Positions 16,323 through 25,073 of a DNA stretch of 64,000 bases are shown here, one piece after another (position 1 is the first letter of the stretch; every line of letters begins with the position of its first letter). The position numbers were made by a program, and so were the translations under genes. This DNA is from Haloarchaeobius salinus (GTDB lineage Archaea; Halobacteriota; Halobacteria; Halobacteriales; Natrialbaceae). Under the pieces are notes generated by a model. That model made no database searches. It saw only the letters and a program-made list of their open reading frames with translations, and had not been told where the DNA came from. Location: the NCBI RefSeq assembly GCF_024464185.1, contig NZ_JANHAU010000001.1:186001-250000 (forward strand), in the 5' to 3' direction.

Positions 16323-18440
16323 TCACTGTCGCCGGTGCAGTCCGATTCCCGCCAGGAGACCGACCAGCGCCGCCACCGCTCCGGTGACACCGAAGCCCGG
16401 CATCGGCAACTCGCCGCTCCCTCCACCGCCGTCACCGGTCGCGCCGTCCTCCGCGTCGCCGTCACCGGCCGTCCCGGCCGTCGTCGCCGGCTCGACGGCG
16501 GTGACTGTCACCTGCTCGCCGCCGATGCGGACGACGTGCTCGCCGGCCTCGCTGATGGTCACCCTCCCGGTGTACGTGAGCCGGCTCCGGGGCGGGAGCC
16601 GGACGGTGTCGGTGTGGCTCTCCTCGCCGTCGAGCGACAGCGAGACGTCGCCCGCGGCCGGCCAGGCCGCCTCGTTGTCGACGGTCGCCCGGACGGTGAA
16701 CGCCTCGCCGACGGTCACCGACTCGGGAGCCTCGATGCTCGTCACCCGCGGCGTCGCCGGCTCGCGCACGGTCACGGTCAGCTCGCGGTTGGCGACGCGC
16801 ACGTCGTAGGTGCCCGCCTCGTCGAACGTCCGTTCGAACGCGAGCGTCTCGGTCTCGCCGGGGCCGAGCTCGCCTGACTCCGTCGCCTCGACAGAGCCGT
16901 CGACGACGAGCTGCGTCTCGTAGGTCCCGTCGCCGTCGCCGACGTTCTCCACGGTGGCACCGATCTCGAGCGTCTCCCCGACCGCCAGCGTCGGCGACAT
17001 GTTGACCGTCGTGTTCCGGTACGGACCCGCGACCGTCGGCGAGCCGTCGGCCAGCATGTACGCGAACGAGGCGGGCACCGGCCCGAACAGCTCCGCGTGG
17101 GTCTCGCGCGACCATGGCTCGGGTGCCTCGGACCCGGTCGTGTACCGGTCGGCGTACGAGCGCACGTCCGACCCCGACACCGCCTCGACCGCGGCCAGGA
17201 TGTCGCTGTTGTCGACGTTGCTCTCCTGGTCATTCAGCCGGCGCAGCACCCGCTGGAACGTCGCTTCGCCGTCGGTCGCCGTCCGGAGTTCGCGGTCGAT
17301 GCCCCCGGTGACGAGCGCGCCCTTGAGGTAGTTCGCGCTGTTGCTCCAGGTCGCCGGCTCGGCGAGTACCGCCGTCGACTGCGGATCCGCCGTCCCGCGT
17401 TCGAGCTTCTCGCGGAACGCGTCGAAGCCGATGTGGCCCTGCTCGTAGGCCAGCAGCGCCGCGTAGTAGTCCGCCGACGCCTCGGTCAGCCAGCGGCCCG
17501 ACCGGTCCGTGCGGAACTCCTGTCTCGTGTGGACGTACTCGTGCAGCCAGACGTTGTTCGCCCGGTCGAGCCGTGCGTCCGCGACGACCCACGCGTCCGT
17601 GTCGCCGTACTGGAGCCCGGCCGAGGACCAGTCGACGGTCCGCGGTGCGGCGATGACGAGCGCCGTCTCGTCGCGCTGGCCCACCCGGAGCCGTTCGCTC
17701 GCGTTCGCGAGGCTGGCCAGCACGGCCTCGGGCGATTCGCGCATCTCCGCCGCGTCGGGCACGGCGAGCGTGATCTCCTGGCCGTCGGCGGTCTCGCTGT
17801 AGGTCGTCATCGGGCCGAGGTAGGCCATGTAGCCGCCGGTCGTCCCCTCACCGGCGACCGTCACTTCCCGTTCGAATCGGAGGGAACCTTCCCAGTACCC
17901 ACTGGCATCCACACCCATGCTGGGTGCTCGCACGAGTGCCCAGTCGCCCGTATCGGCGAAGGCGTACTCCGCCACCTGCGCGTCGGCGCTCGTGGCACCC
18001 AGTCCCTCGGCGAGTGCCGCCCGCCCGCCCATGTCGCTCGTCTCGTTCGCGTCGTAGGTGAACGTCACCGAGCCGCCGGACCCGTCGCCCGTCCAGACGT
18101 ACCGGCCGCCGTCGCGCTCGAAGTTCTCGGTCGACTGCACGTCGGCGTTGGACTGCAACTGCACGCCGAGCTCGGTCACCTCCTCGGGGATGTCGAAGCT
18201 GACCACCGTCCGTATCTCGCCGGGCCGGTCCGGCGTCAGGTGGAGCGTGAGCGTCCGCGATATCGTCGGGCCGGCCGTCTCCGCCGCCGCGTGGACGGTT
18301 TCGTTCGACGCGATCGCGTCCGATGCCGACCTGGAGGGGTCGAGCGTCGCCGCGTCGGACGTCTCCGACACCGGCGTCGCGGCGGGCGCGGCGACGAGCG
18401 AGACGAGCAGGACGGTGAGCAGCGCGACCCGACGGTCCAT
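16323..18440 (-). CDS. Secreted gluzincin-type metallopeptidase with CARDB-like domains and PGF-CTERM
   Basis: A 705-residue exported protein. An N-terminal Sec signal (RRVALLTVLLVSLVAAPAA) is followed by a beta-rich region, then the zinc motif HEYVH near residue 300 and a downstream TEASADYYA that fits the third zinc ligand of M1/M61-type gluzincins. Residues about 480-660 contain two CARDB/Ig-like repeats (VGETLEIGATVENVGDG; VGEAFTVRATVDNEA). After a Gly/Asp/Ser linker it ends MPGFG, a hydrophobic helix and HRRQ, the PGF-CTERM signal processed by archaeosortase A with lipid attachment. It is predicted to be a cell-surface protease with unknown substrate. Confidence 0.9.
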   Translation of the reverse strand: MDRRVALLTVLLVSLVAAPAATPVSETSDAATLDPSRSASDAIASNETVHAAAETAGPTISRTLTLHLTPDRPGEIRTVVSFDIPEEVTELGVQLQSNADVQSTENFERDGGRYVWTGDGSGGSVTFTYDANETSDMGGRAALAEGLGATSADAQVAEYAFADTGDWALVRAPSMGVDASGYWEGSLRFEREVTVAGEGTTGGYMAYLGPMTTYSETADGQEITLAVPDAAEMRESPEAVLASLANASERLRVGQRDETALVIAAPRTVDWSSAGLQYGDTDAWVVADARLDRANNVWLHEYVHTRQEFRTDRSGRWLTEASADYYAALLAYEQGHIGFDAFREKLERGTADPQSTAVLAEPATWSNSANYLKGALVTGGIDRELRTATDGEATFQRVLRRLNDQESNVDNSDILAAVEAVSGSDVRSYADRYTTGSEAPEPWSRETHAELFGPVPASFAYMLADGSPTVAGPYRNTTVNMSPTLAVGETLEIGATVENVGDGDGTYETQLVVDGSVEATESGELGPGETETLAFERTFDEAGTYDVRVANRELTVTVREPATPRVTSIEAPESVTVGEAFTVRATVDNEAAWPAAGDVSLSLDGEESHTDTVRLPPRSRLTYTGRVTISEAGEHVVRIGGEQVTVTAVEPATTAGTAGDGDAEDGATGDGGGGSGELPMPGFGVTGAVAALVGLLAGIGLHRRQ

Positions 18441-18487
18441 CGTGTCCAACTGACGGTCGGCGAGAGGATGTGTCTTGTGCCCGGGTG

Positions 18488-21400
18488 TCAGTCGTCCGCG
18501 GTCGCCTCGGCGACGGGTTCGACGGCGAGCGTCATCGTGACGCCCTCGACCGCCCACTCCTTGCGGTGGCCGTCGTCGACGCTTCCGAACTCGGCACGGG
18601 TCTCCTCGGCGATGAGGCCCTCGTGGCGGCGCACGAGGTCGGCGACGCGCTCGTCTTCGACGTCGACCTCGAGGCGGATCTCGGCGTCGATGTCGAGTTC
18701 GAGGTCCTTGCGCATCTCCTGGACGCGGCGGACGACCTCGCGGGCGTAGCCCTCGCTCTCGATGTCCTCGGTGAGCGTCGCGTCGACGTAGACGACGCCG
18801 CGCTCGTCGCCGGCCACGTCGAACCGGCTGCCGGTGACGCCCTCGGGCGTCTCGCTGACGAACTCGACCATCGACTCCTCCAGGTCGGGTTCGCCGACGG
18901 CTTCCCGGAGCGCGTCGAGGTCAGGCGCGTCGATGCGGGCCTCGTTGAGCGCGTTCATGACCTCGGGTGCGCGGTCGCCGAAGGCCGGGCCGAGCTCGCC
19001 CATGTCGGCGCGGGCGGCGTAGGCGAGTTCGGCCCACTCCGTCTCGGGCGCGACGAGCTCGATCTCGCGCGAGTTCAGTCGGTCGGCGAGCAGGTCCCGG
19101 TGACGCTCGACGGCCTCGTAGGCGCGCTCGTCGTCGGGGACGACCACGACGCGCTGGACGGGCCAGCGGAGCTTCCGGTCGGCCTGCTGGCGGGCGTTCG
19201 AGCCGGCCTCCTCGACCGCGCGGAGCAGCTCCACGTCGGTCTCGAGCTGCTCGTCGGCCCAGAACTCGTCGGGCTCGGGCCAGTCGCACATGTGGACGGT
19301 GTCGTGGCCGTCGTCGCCGGTCAGCGCGTTGTAGATGCGGTCGCTGACGAACGGCGCGTACGGCGCGAGCAGCTTCACGACGTCGTTGAGGACGGCGTAG
19401 AAGGTGGCGTACGCGGCCGTCTTCGACGCGCTGTCCTCCTCGTCCCACATCCGCTCGCGGACGACCTGGATGTAGAACCGGGAGACGTCCTCGACGACGA
19501 ACGAGAGCAGCGCGTCGAGCGCGCGGTCGGGGCGGCGGTGCTCCAGCCACTGCTCGCTCATCTCCGCCTTGACGGACTGGAGCCGGGCGAGCACCCACTC
19601 GTCGACGAGCTCGGTGTCGGCGTCGGTGACGTCGACGTCGTCGGGGGAGAACCCGTCCATGCGCATGTACGGGAGCGGGAACCGGAACACGTTCCAGAGG
19701 ATGTTCAGGTCCCGGGTCATGTTCTCCATCTCGTCCCACGAGAAGCGCATGTCCTCCTCCTGGGGGTTGCGCGAGAGGAGGAACAGGCGCATCGGGTCGA
19801 CGCCGTACTCGTCGATGACCTCCTTCGGGTCGACGAGGATGCCCTTGGACTTGGACATCGTGCGGCCGTCGGGCATGAGCGCCCAGCCGTGCATCAGCAC
19901 CTCCTCGTAGGGGATCTCGCCGAGGGCGGCGCTGCCCATGCCGAGCTGGGACCAGAACCAGCCGCGGGTCTGGTCGTGTGCCTCCATGATGAGGTCGGCG
20001 GGCCACAGCTCCTCGAAGTCGTCCGTCTCGCTCGGGTAGTCGAGGGTGCCCCACGACGCGACCGAGGAGTCGAGCCACACGTCGAACACGTCGGGGACGC
20101 GGGTGGCCTCGGCACCGCAGCCGCCGCAGTCCATCGTGAGGTCGTCGACCGTCGGCTTGTGCAGGTCGACCTCGTTCGGGTCGACGTCCTGATGGACGCG
20201 GTCGGCGAGCTCCTCGCGCGTGCCGACGACGTTCAGGTGGTCGCACCCGTCGTCGTCGCAGGTCCAGATGGGGATGGGGATACCCCAGTAGCGCTGTCGG
20301 GAGACGTTCCAGTCCGGCGAGCCCTCGACGAAGTCGCGGAACCGGTTGTCCCGGGCGTCGGGCGGGTGCCACTCGCTGTCCTCGATGTTCTCGAGGAGTT
20401 CGTCCTTGATGTCCGAGACGGTGATGAACCACTGGTCGGTGACGAGGCGGACGATGTCGGTGTCACAGCGCCAGCACTTCCCCTCGCCCTCGACCAGGTA
20501 GTCCGGGTCGTGGGCGAGCAGGAGCCCCTTCTCGTCGAGGTCCGCGATGACGTTCTCGTTGGCGTCGCGGACGAACTGCCCGGCGTACGTCCCGCCAAGC
20601 TCGGTGTAGCGGCCGTCGCTGCCGACCGGGCAGAATATCTCCAGGCCGAGCTCGCTGCCGCGCTCGAAGTCCTCCTCACCGTGGCCGGGCGCGGAGTGCA
20701 CCATCCCGGACTTGTCGTCGGCGTCGGCGTACTCGGCGGTGTACACCTGCCCCGTGCCCTCGCCCTGTGGGTGCTCGGGCACCTCCTCGGGCAGCGGGTA
20801 CTCGTACTCCATGCCGACGAGGTCGTCGCTGTCGAGCTCGTCGAGGACCTCGTAGTCGTCGTAGCGCCCGGCCTTCAGGACGGTCTCGACCTGACTGGCG
20901 GAGACGTACAGCACGTCCGTCTCGCCGTCGCGTTCCGCGCGGACCTTCGCGTACTCGGCACCGTCCTCGACGGCGACGAACGTGTTCGCGGGGATGGTCC
21001 ACGGGGTCGTCGTCCAGATGACGAGGCTGCCCTCCTCACCGACCAGTGGGAACTGCACGTAGATGGCGGGCTTGGTCACGTCGTGGCGCTCGACCTCGTT
21101 GTTCGCGATGGCGGTCTCGCAGCGCGGGCACTGGTTGATGGAGCGCTGTCCCTGCTCGACGAGGCCGCGGTCGTGGGCCTGGTCGAAGCCCCACCAGGCG
21201 GCCTCCATGTACTCCGGGGTGACCGTCCTGTACGGGTTCTCCCAGTCCATCCAGACGCCGAAGGACTGGAAGTCGGACTGCAGGCCCTCGAGCTGCTCGT
21301 TCGCGAACTCCTTGCACGCCTCGATGAAGGCGTCCTCGCCGTACTCCTCGATGTCCTTCTTGTTCTCGAAGCCGAGTTGCTCCTCGACCTTCGTCTCGAT

Positions 21401-21679
21401 GGGCAGCCCGTGCATGTCGTAGCCGGGCCGGTCGGTCACGTCGTAGCCCTGCATCCGGTAGAAGCGGATGAAGGCGTCCTTGAGGGACTTGTTCCACGTC
21501 GTCCCCATGTGCGCCGCACCGGAGGTGTACGGCGGGCCGTCCACGAAGAAGAATCGCTCACCGTCGGCCCGGTGCTCCTTCGTCTGCTCGTAGGCGTCGA
21601 CGTCGTCCCAGTACGAGAACATCCCGTCCTCGACCGCGTCCGGGTCGTACTGGTCCGACACCTCCCCGAATCGTTCCAT
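18488..21679 (-). CDS. ileS: Isoleucyl-tRNA synthetase
   Basis: Charges tRNA-Ile. The class I signatures are GAAHMGT (HIGH-type, following PPYTS) and TMSKSKG. The editing (CP1) domain lies between them, with TTTPWTIPAN; the anticodon-binding and C-terminal domains complete about 1063 residues. I prefer the Met at 21679 (MERFGEVSDQYDP) because TTTAAT at 21704-21712 lies at leaderless distance from it. The upstream Met at 21703 would add eight residues and put the TATA box next to the start codon. It is a single gene, convergent with no neighbour. Confidence 0.96.
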   Translation of the reverse strand: MERFGEVSDQYDPDAVEDGMFSYWDDVDAYEQTKEHRADGERFFFVDGPPYTSGAAHMGTTWNKSLKDAFIRFYRMQGYDVTDRPGYDMHGLPIETKVEEQLGFENKKDIEEYGEDAFIEACKEFANEQLEGLQSDFQSFGVWMDWENPYRTVTPEYMEAAWWGFDQAHDRGLVEQGQRSINQCPRCETAIANNEVERHDVTKPAIYVQFPLVGEEGSLVIWTTTPWTIPANTFVAVEDGAEYAKVRAERDGETDVLYVSASQVETVLKAGRYDDYEVLDELDSDDLVGMEYEYPLPEEVPEHPQGEGTGQVYTAEYADADDKSGMVHSAPGHGEEDFERGSELGLEIFCPVGSDGRYTELGGTYAGQFVRDANENVIADLDEKGLLLAHDPDYLVEGEGKCWRCDTDIVRLVTDQWFITVSDIKDELLENIEDSEWHPPDARDNRFRDFVEGSPDWNVSRQRYWGIPIPIWTCDDDGCDHLNVVGTREELADRVHQDVDPNEVDLHKPTVDDLTMDCGGCGAEATRVPDVFDVWLDSSVASWGTLDYPSETDDFEELWPADLIMEAHDQTRGWFWSQLGMGSAALGEIPYEEVLMHGWALMPDGRTMSKSKGILVDPKEVIDEYGVDPMRLFLLSRNPQEEDMRFSWDEMENMTRDLNILWNVFRFPLPYMRMDGFSPDDVDVTDADTELVDEWVLARLQSVKAEMSEQWLEHRRPDRALDALLSFVVEDVSRFYIQVVRERMWDEEDSASKTAAYATFYAVLNDVVKLLAPYAPFVSDRIYNALTGDDGHDTVHMCDWPEPDEFWADEQLETDVELLRAVEEAGSNARQQADRKLRWPVQRVVVVPDDERAYEAVERHRDLLADRLNSREIELVAPETEWAELAYAARADMGELGPAFGDRAPEVMNALNEARIDAPDLDALREAVGEPDLEESMVEFVSETPEGVTGSRFDVAGDERGVVYVDATLTEDIESEGYAREVVRRVQEMRKDLELDIDAEIRLEVDVEDERVADLVRRHEGLIAEETRAEFGSVDDGHRKEWAVEGVTMTLAVEPVAEATADD

Positions 21680-21703
21680 GTCGGAGGTGTCTCGCTCCGA
21701 CAT

Positions 21704-21712
21704 TAAAGGACA
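21704..21712 (-). promoter_or_regulatory. TATA box deciding the ileS start
   Basis: CCTTTAATG on the minus strand lies about 27 nt before the ATG at 21679 but abuts the alternative ATG at 21703. It therefore argues for the shorter protein. Confidence 0.5.
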
Positions 21713-21781
21713 ATCGGTCCTGCAGACGACGGCGCGTCGTCCGATGTCGGCGTCGACGGGAGCGACCGCTCCGCCAGTCCC

Positions 21782-21955
21782 TCAGCCGTCGTCGGTGAGT
21801 CGGTAGGACCGGCCGCCGTCGATGACGACCATCTCCCGCTCGGCCTCCCGGAAGATGCTCTCGGGATACTCGTGTGTCCGTTCCCCCTGGTCGGTGGAGA
21901 AGATGCTCTCCTGACCCCCTTCCCGCATGGTCGGAACTTTGCGGTACGTTGACAT
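21782..21955 (-). CDS. Small conserved haloarchaeal protein, 57 aa
   Basis: A 57-residue hydrophilic protein (MSTYRKVPTMREGGQESIFS) with a mixture of charged and strand-forming residues (EMVVIDGGRSYRLTDDG). No cysteine or membrane segment is present. I believe related short proteins are widespread in haloarchaea, but no function is known to me. The Met at 21955 is chosen over longer in-frame starts because the upstream extension is of low-complexity, non-protein-like composition. Confidence 0.7.
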   Translation of the reverse strand: MSTYRKVPTMREGGQESIFSTDQGERTHEYPESIFREAEREMVVIDGGRSYRLTDDG

Positions 21956-22025
21956 CAGTCTGGTGGCCGCCCGCCAGTGGTTTGCTTTCGTCGTCAGGGT
22001 CGAGACGGCCGCCCCAGGAGGCCGA

Positions 22026-22301
22026 TCACTCGGCGACGACGCGACGCACGCGCGGCAGGAGCTGCTCGTAGCCGACGAGGTAGACCGCCGCGTAGAGGAT
22101 GGCGGCACCCATGAACGCGTACCAGAGCGTCATCACGGAGAGGCCCTCCGTGAGGAAGGTGTGCCAGCTCTCCAGTTCGGCACCGACACCGAGCACGGTC
22201 AGCAGGCCTGCGACGACCGAGTAGCCGGCGATGGGAAGCAGTTCCGGCAGCAGTTCCAGCAGTGTCCACGACATGGCTGTTCGGAGCCCCCTGACGTTCA
22301 T
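22026..22301 (-). CDS. Small membrane protein, three predicted helices
   Basis: A 91-residue membrane protein with hydrophobic stretches PELLPIAGYSVVAGLLTVLG, GLSVMTLWYAFMGAAILYAA and YLVGYEQLL. A second Met (MSWTLLELL, start 22274) is also possible, with GAAAGATAG as its TATA. Function unknown. It is divergent from another small membrane protein gene, and the two could share a promoter region. Confidence 0.75.
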   Translation of the reverse strand: MNVRGLRTAMSWTLLELLPELLPIAGYSVVAGLLTVLGVGAELESWHTFLTEGLSVMTLWYAFMGAAILYAAVYLVGYEQLLPRVRRVVAE

Positions 22302-22324
22302 CTATCTTTCGGGGCCGCTACGTG

Positions 22325-22342
22325 GCGCGCGAAAAAGCTTTG
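22325..22342. promoter_or_regulatory. Possible bidirectional promoter
   Basis: GAAAAAGCTTTG reads as an A/T-rich box on both strands. It sits about 27 nt from the start at 22367 on the plus strand and from the start at 22301 on the minus strand. Confidence 0.45.
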
Positions 22343-22366
22343 AGGACCCTCCGAGGACACGAGTTC

Positions 22367-22594
22367 ATGCGACAGCGAAACTCGCTGGACTACGCTCGCC
22401 TGACGAAAGTCGGCTTCCTGCTCGGCCTCGGTCTGTTCGTCGCCGGTGCCGGCGGCGAGTTCGTCGGCCACGCCATCTGGGGGACCCTGCCCGCGTGGGA
22501 GGAGACCCTGCTGACCGACTCCGTCGGCCTCGGCATCGTCGTCGGCTTCGTCTCCGTGTTCGGCTTCGGCATCGCGATGCCGCTGCTGGAGTGA
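22367..22594 (+). CDS. Small membrane protein, two predicted helices
   Basis: A 75-residue protein (MRQRNSLDYARLTKVG) with two hydrophobic helices, FLLGLGLFVAGAGGEFVGHA and GIVVGFVSVFGFGIAMPLL. The start at 22367 is chosen over an in-frame upstream ATG because the A/T-rich box near 22331-22341 lies between them at leaderless distance. The stop overlaps the GTG of the uracil-DNA glycosylase gene by four bases, so the two are probably coupled. Function unknown. Confidence 0.8.
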   Translation: MRQRNSLDYARLTKVGFLLGLGLFVAGAGGEFVGHAIWGTLPAWEETLLTDSVGLGIVVGFVSVFGFGIAMPLLE

Positions 22595-23217
22595 CCCGGT
22601 TCCCCCAGCCCGACGACCGGCTCGTCGTCGAGCCCGGCTGCGAACGCTGCCCCGCACTCGTCGACTGCCGGGAGCGCATCGCGTGGGGCAACGGCCCGAC
22701 GGACGCCGACGTGGTCGTCGTCGGTGAGGCCCCCGCGAGCGGCGAGCCCGACGCCGACAGCTGGCGGGGCGGCAACTGGACCGGGATGGCCTACACCTCC
22801 CGGCACTCCGGTCGCCGGGTGCGGGGGCTGCTCGCAGACGCGGGGTTCCCCGGCGCCTTCTACACGAACGCGGTGAACTGCTTCCCCTGCGACGGCGACG
22901 GGAGCAACCGCGAGCCCACCGCGGAGGAGCTGGCGAACTGCCGGGACCATCTCGGAACCGAGCTCGAAGCCGTCGACCCGTCGGTTGTCGTCCCGACCGG
23001 CAAGCACGCCACCGAGACGGTGTTCGCGTTCGACGACCGGGCCCTCGACGGCTTCCTCGACGCGGTGCTCTCGCCCGTCGAATCCGGGGTGCTCGGCTGT
23101 GCCGTCCTGCCGATTCTGCATCCGTCGTACCAGGACGTGTGGGTGTCCCGGCTGGGCTACGAGCCCGACGAGTACGTCGCCGCGGTCGGGGACGAACTCG
23201 CGTCGCTCGTCGGGTGA
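22591..23217 (+). CDS. Uracil-DNA glycosylase, Fe-S family (type 4/5-like)
   Basis: Removes uracil from DNA, countering cytosine deamination. The 208-residue protein carries the cluster-binding cysteines of the archaeal Fe-S family (CERCPALVDC near residue 17 and later NAVNCFPCDG and ANCRDH), the catalytic loop GEAPASGEPD, and the C-terminal HPSYQD that corresponds to the HPS/HPA motif. GTG start by overlap (GTGA) with the preceding gene. Whether it is strictly type 4 or type 5 cannot be decided by eye. Confidence 0.9.
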   Translation: MTRFPQPDDRLVVEPGCERCPALVDCRERIAWGNGPTDADVVVVGEAPASGEPDADSWRGGNWTGMAYTSRHSGRRVRGLLADAGFPGAFYTNAVNCFPCDGDGSNREPTAEELANCRDHLGTELEAVDPSVVVPTGKHATETVFAFDDRALDGFLDAVLSPVESGVLGCAVLPILHPSYQDVWVSRLGYEPDEYVAAVGDELASLVG

Positions 23218-23650
23218 GGTCGTCGCAGTGAGGACCGCCGAACGGAACTGATTCAGCCGGCGGTAGCGCCGTTGAACGGCCCGCCCACGGTGGGAGATAC
23301 CGGATTCCACTTTCACTTTCACCGAGCCTCGCTCACCTCTTTTACGCGTCCGTTCGTGATTGCTACTGGCGTCGGACGCGTCCCCGACGCCCCGACGCAC
23401 GCTGCACTGCGTCGGAGACCGACGACAGCGGCGGAGGTGATCGCACTCAGCACACAGCTCCGCGTGGCACTCGCGACCGGTGGCGTCACCCTGGTGAGCC
23501 AGGGGATGGCGTCCGGCTGGCTCCTGCTGGTCGTCGCGGTGTTCGCGCCAAGAACAGACGACTCCGAGGCACAGTCCGACTGAGAGACGCCGTCTCGACC
23601 GGCGACGACAACTGACGCGCTTTTGTACGTCGACTCCCGAGTTCGGGACA
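23218..23650 (+). other. Intergenic region, possible 48-aa membrane ORF
   Basis: About 430 bp without a clear gene. One plus-strand reading from GTG 23437 to 23583 gives a 48-residue peptide with a single hydrophobic helix (SGWLLLVVAVFA) and an acidic tail; no good TATA spacing supports it. Nothing else convincing is seen. Confidence 0.35.
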
Positions 23651-24205
23651 ATGACGAGTTCGCCGACGGTACTGGCCGTCTCCGGCAGTCTCCGCGACAC
23701 GAGCTACACGCACAGCGCGCTGGCGCACGTCCTGCGGGCGGCCGAGGCCGAGGGTGCCGACACCGACGTGCTGGACCTCCGGACCGCCGACGTTCCGATG
23801 TTCGACCCCGACGAGGACGACCAGGGCGTCGAGCGCTACACGCGACAGGTCCGGGTGGCCGACGCGGTCGTGCTCGGGACGCCGGTGTACCACGGTTCGT
23901 ACTCGGGCGTGCTGAAGAACTTCCACGACTACTGCGGCTTCGACGACTACGAGGACACGCCGGTCGCGCTGGTCGCGACGGCGGGCGGGGGCTCCTACGG
24001 CAGCACGCTCGAGCACCTGCGGAGCACGGTCCGCGGGGTGCACGGCCACGTCATCCCCGGGCAGGTCGGTATCCGGAACGCGTCCTCGAAGTTCGCGCCG
24101 GACCCCGACGAGGCGGACGGGCGGGCGGTCACCGACGCCGACATCGCGGACCGGCTGGAGACGCTCGGCGAGGATATCGTCGCGGCAGCACGGCGCTTCG
24201 AGTAG
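23651..24205 (+). CDS. NADPH-dependent FMN reductase-type flavoprotein
   Basis: A 184-residue flavodoxin-like protein. SGSLRDTSYTHSAL at residues 10-23 is the FMN phosphate loop, and GTPVYHGSYSGVLKNFHDY is the second FMN signature. Homologues reduce FMN, quinones, chromate or azo compounds with NAD(P)H; the substrate here is unknown. ATAGGGGGSYGS-type loop (ATAGGGSYGSTL) is also present. It is convergent with the GIY-YIG gene with no gap, and a TTTTGTAC box lies near 23621. Confidence 0.93.
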   Translation: MTSSPTVLAVSGSLRDTSYTHSALAHVLRAAEAEGADTDVLDLRTADVPMFDPDEDDQGVERYTRQVRVADAVVLGTPVYHGSYSGVLKNFHDYCGFDDYEDTPVALVATAGGGSYGSTLEHLRSTVRGVHGHVIPGQVGIRNASSKFAPDPDEADGRAVTDADIADRLETLGEDIVAAARRFE

Positions 24206-24451
24206 TCAGTCGTCGACGAGCCGCTCTTTCCGGTGCCGCGAGAGCTGTTTGATCTCGTACTCGCGGGACATCGCGGTGCCGCGGTCGTCGTAGGACTCGA
24301 CGTGGACGAGTTCGACCGGTGTGCGGCCGCGGGTGTACTTCGCGCCCTCGCCGGCGTCGTGCTCGGCGACGCGGCGCTCGACGTCGGTGGTGTAGCCGGT
24401 GTACAGCGTGTCGTCGGCACAGCGGAGGACGTAGACGTGGTGGCTACTCAC
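24206..24451 (-). CDS. GIY-YIG domain protein, YhbQ/UPF0213-like
   Basis: An 81-residue stand-alone GIY-YIG nuclease domain: [21 protein letters not shown] holds the two tyrosine motifs (Y-V-L and Y-T-G), the catalytic Arg and the following EH. The [15 protein letters not shown] segment and a Glu in SREYEIKQL fit the YhbQ group of small putative structure-specific DNases. No DNA-binding domain is attached. Its stop abuts the flavin reductase stop. The biological role is unknown. Confidence 0.93.
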   Translation of the reverse strand: MSSHHVYVLRCADDTLYTGYTTDVERRVAEHDAGEGAKYTRGRTPVELVHVESYDDRGTAMSREYEIKQLSRHRKERLVDD

Positions 24452-24511
24452 GGCTGGTCGGTTCGAGGTGGGAGTACTGAAAGGCTTCGCGTACCGGGCG
24501 ACCGTGTCCTT

Positions 24512-24661
24512 TCAGGGCTGCTGTGCGCGTCGCTTCGCCTCTTCGGCGATTCCCGCGTTCGCCGAGCAGTTGACGCACGCGAGTATCTCTCCGTGTTCGT
24601 CGGCGAACACGCGGGCGAACTGTTCCGAAACATGGGAACCGCAGTTGTCACACGATGGCAT
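24512..24661 (-). CDS. Zinc-finger microprotein, 49 aa
   Basis: A 49-residue protein with two CxxC pairs (SCDNCGSHVS and ACVNCSANAG) that should bind one zinc, and a basic C-terminus (EEAKRRAQQP). Haloarchaea contain many such small zinc proteins, some with regulatory phenotypes, but I cannot assign this one. It lies 60 bp upstream of the GIY-YIG gene in the same direction and may be co-transcribed with it. Confidence 0.85.
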   Translation of the reverse strand: MPSCDNCGSHVSEQFARVFADEHGEILACVNCSANAGIAEEAKRRAQQP

Positions 24662-25073
24662 GGTGGGGTTCCGTCGGACGGGCGTCCGGTACCCGTCGCT
24701 ACGATTCGGACCACCAAATACCTGTTCCAGATTCTCACCCAAATTCGTACAGGGACAAACTAAATTGCTGAATAGCAAGCTCTGGTTTGCAACCACCACT
24801 GGTGATTGTGGTGAACAGAATAAAACTTGCCCGAGATGGAAACTGTGGGCGCGATTCGCCCGACACCGATGCGGGACGTGTACCGACGGTATCTGGTCGG
24901 GAAAACGCAAGCAAGCGTCGACCTCTCTCCGGTGTCCGGTGGTTTCGACGACGGTCACATCCGGCAACGGACGTGTCCGTTTCGGTTCGTGTTACGCCTA
25001 CACGACCGTCTCAGGGCCTATGGCCGGACTATTTGGCAAGTATTATAAAGGGTGCGCGGGAATCACCGCTCGT
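24662..25073 (+). other. A+T-richer intergenic region, possible 70-aa ORF or ncRNA
   Basis: About 410 bp with visibly more A/T than the surroundings around 24700-24830. A box GAATAAAAC (24818-24826) precedes a possible ORF 24836-25048 (70 residues, METVGAIRPTPMRDVYRRYL) that ends inside the TATA box of the next gene. Its composition is not typically haloarchaeal (few acidic residues). A small inverted repeat (ACCACCA...TTGTGGT) lies near 24792-24811. An untranslated RNA or a decayed gene are alternatives. Confidence 0.35.

Noticed and set aside
18470-21706. Uninterrupted 1078-codon plus-strand frame
   Set aside because: It is the exact antisense of ileS. Valine/leucine/glycine/arginine-rich translation and no family resemblance show it to be a high-G+C shadow.
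23319-23651. 110-codon minus-strand frame in the 23.2-23.6 kb gap
   Set aside because: Ser/Ala/Arg-rich, non-acidic composition without domain signals, and it overlaps the start of the flavin reductase gene.
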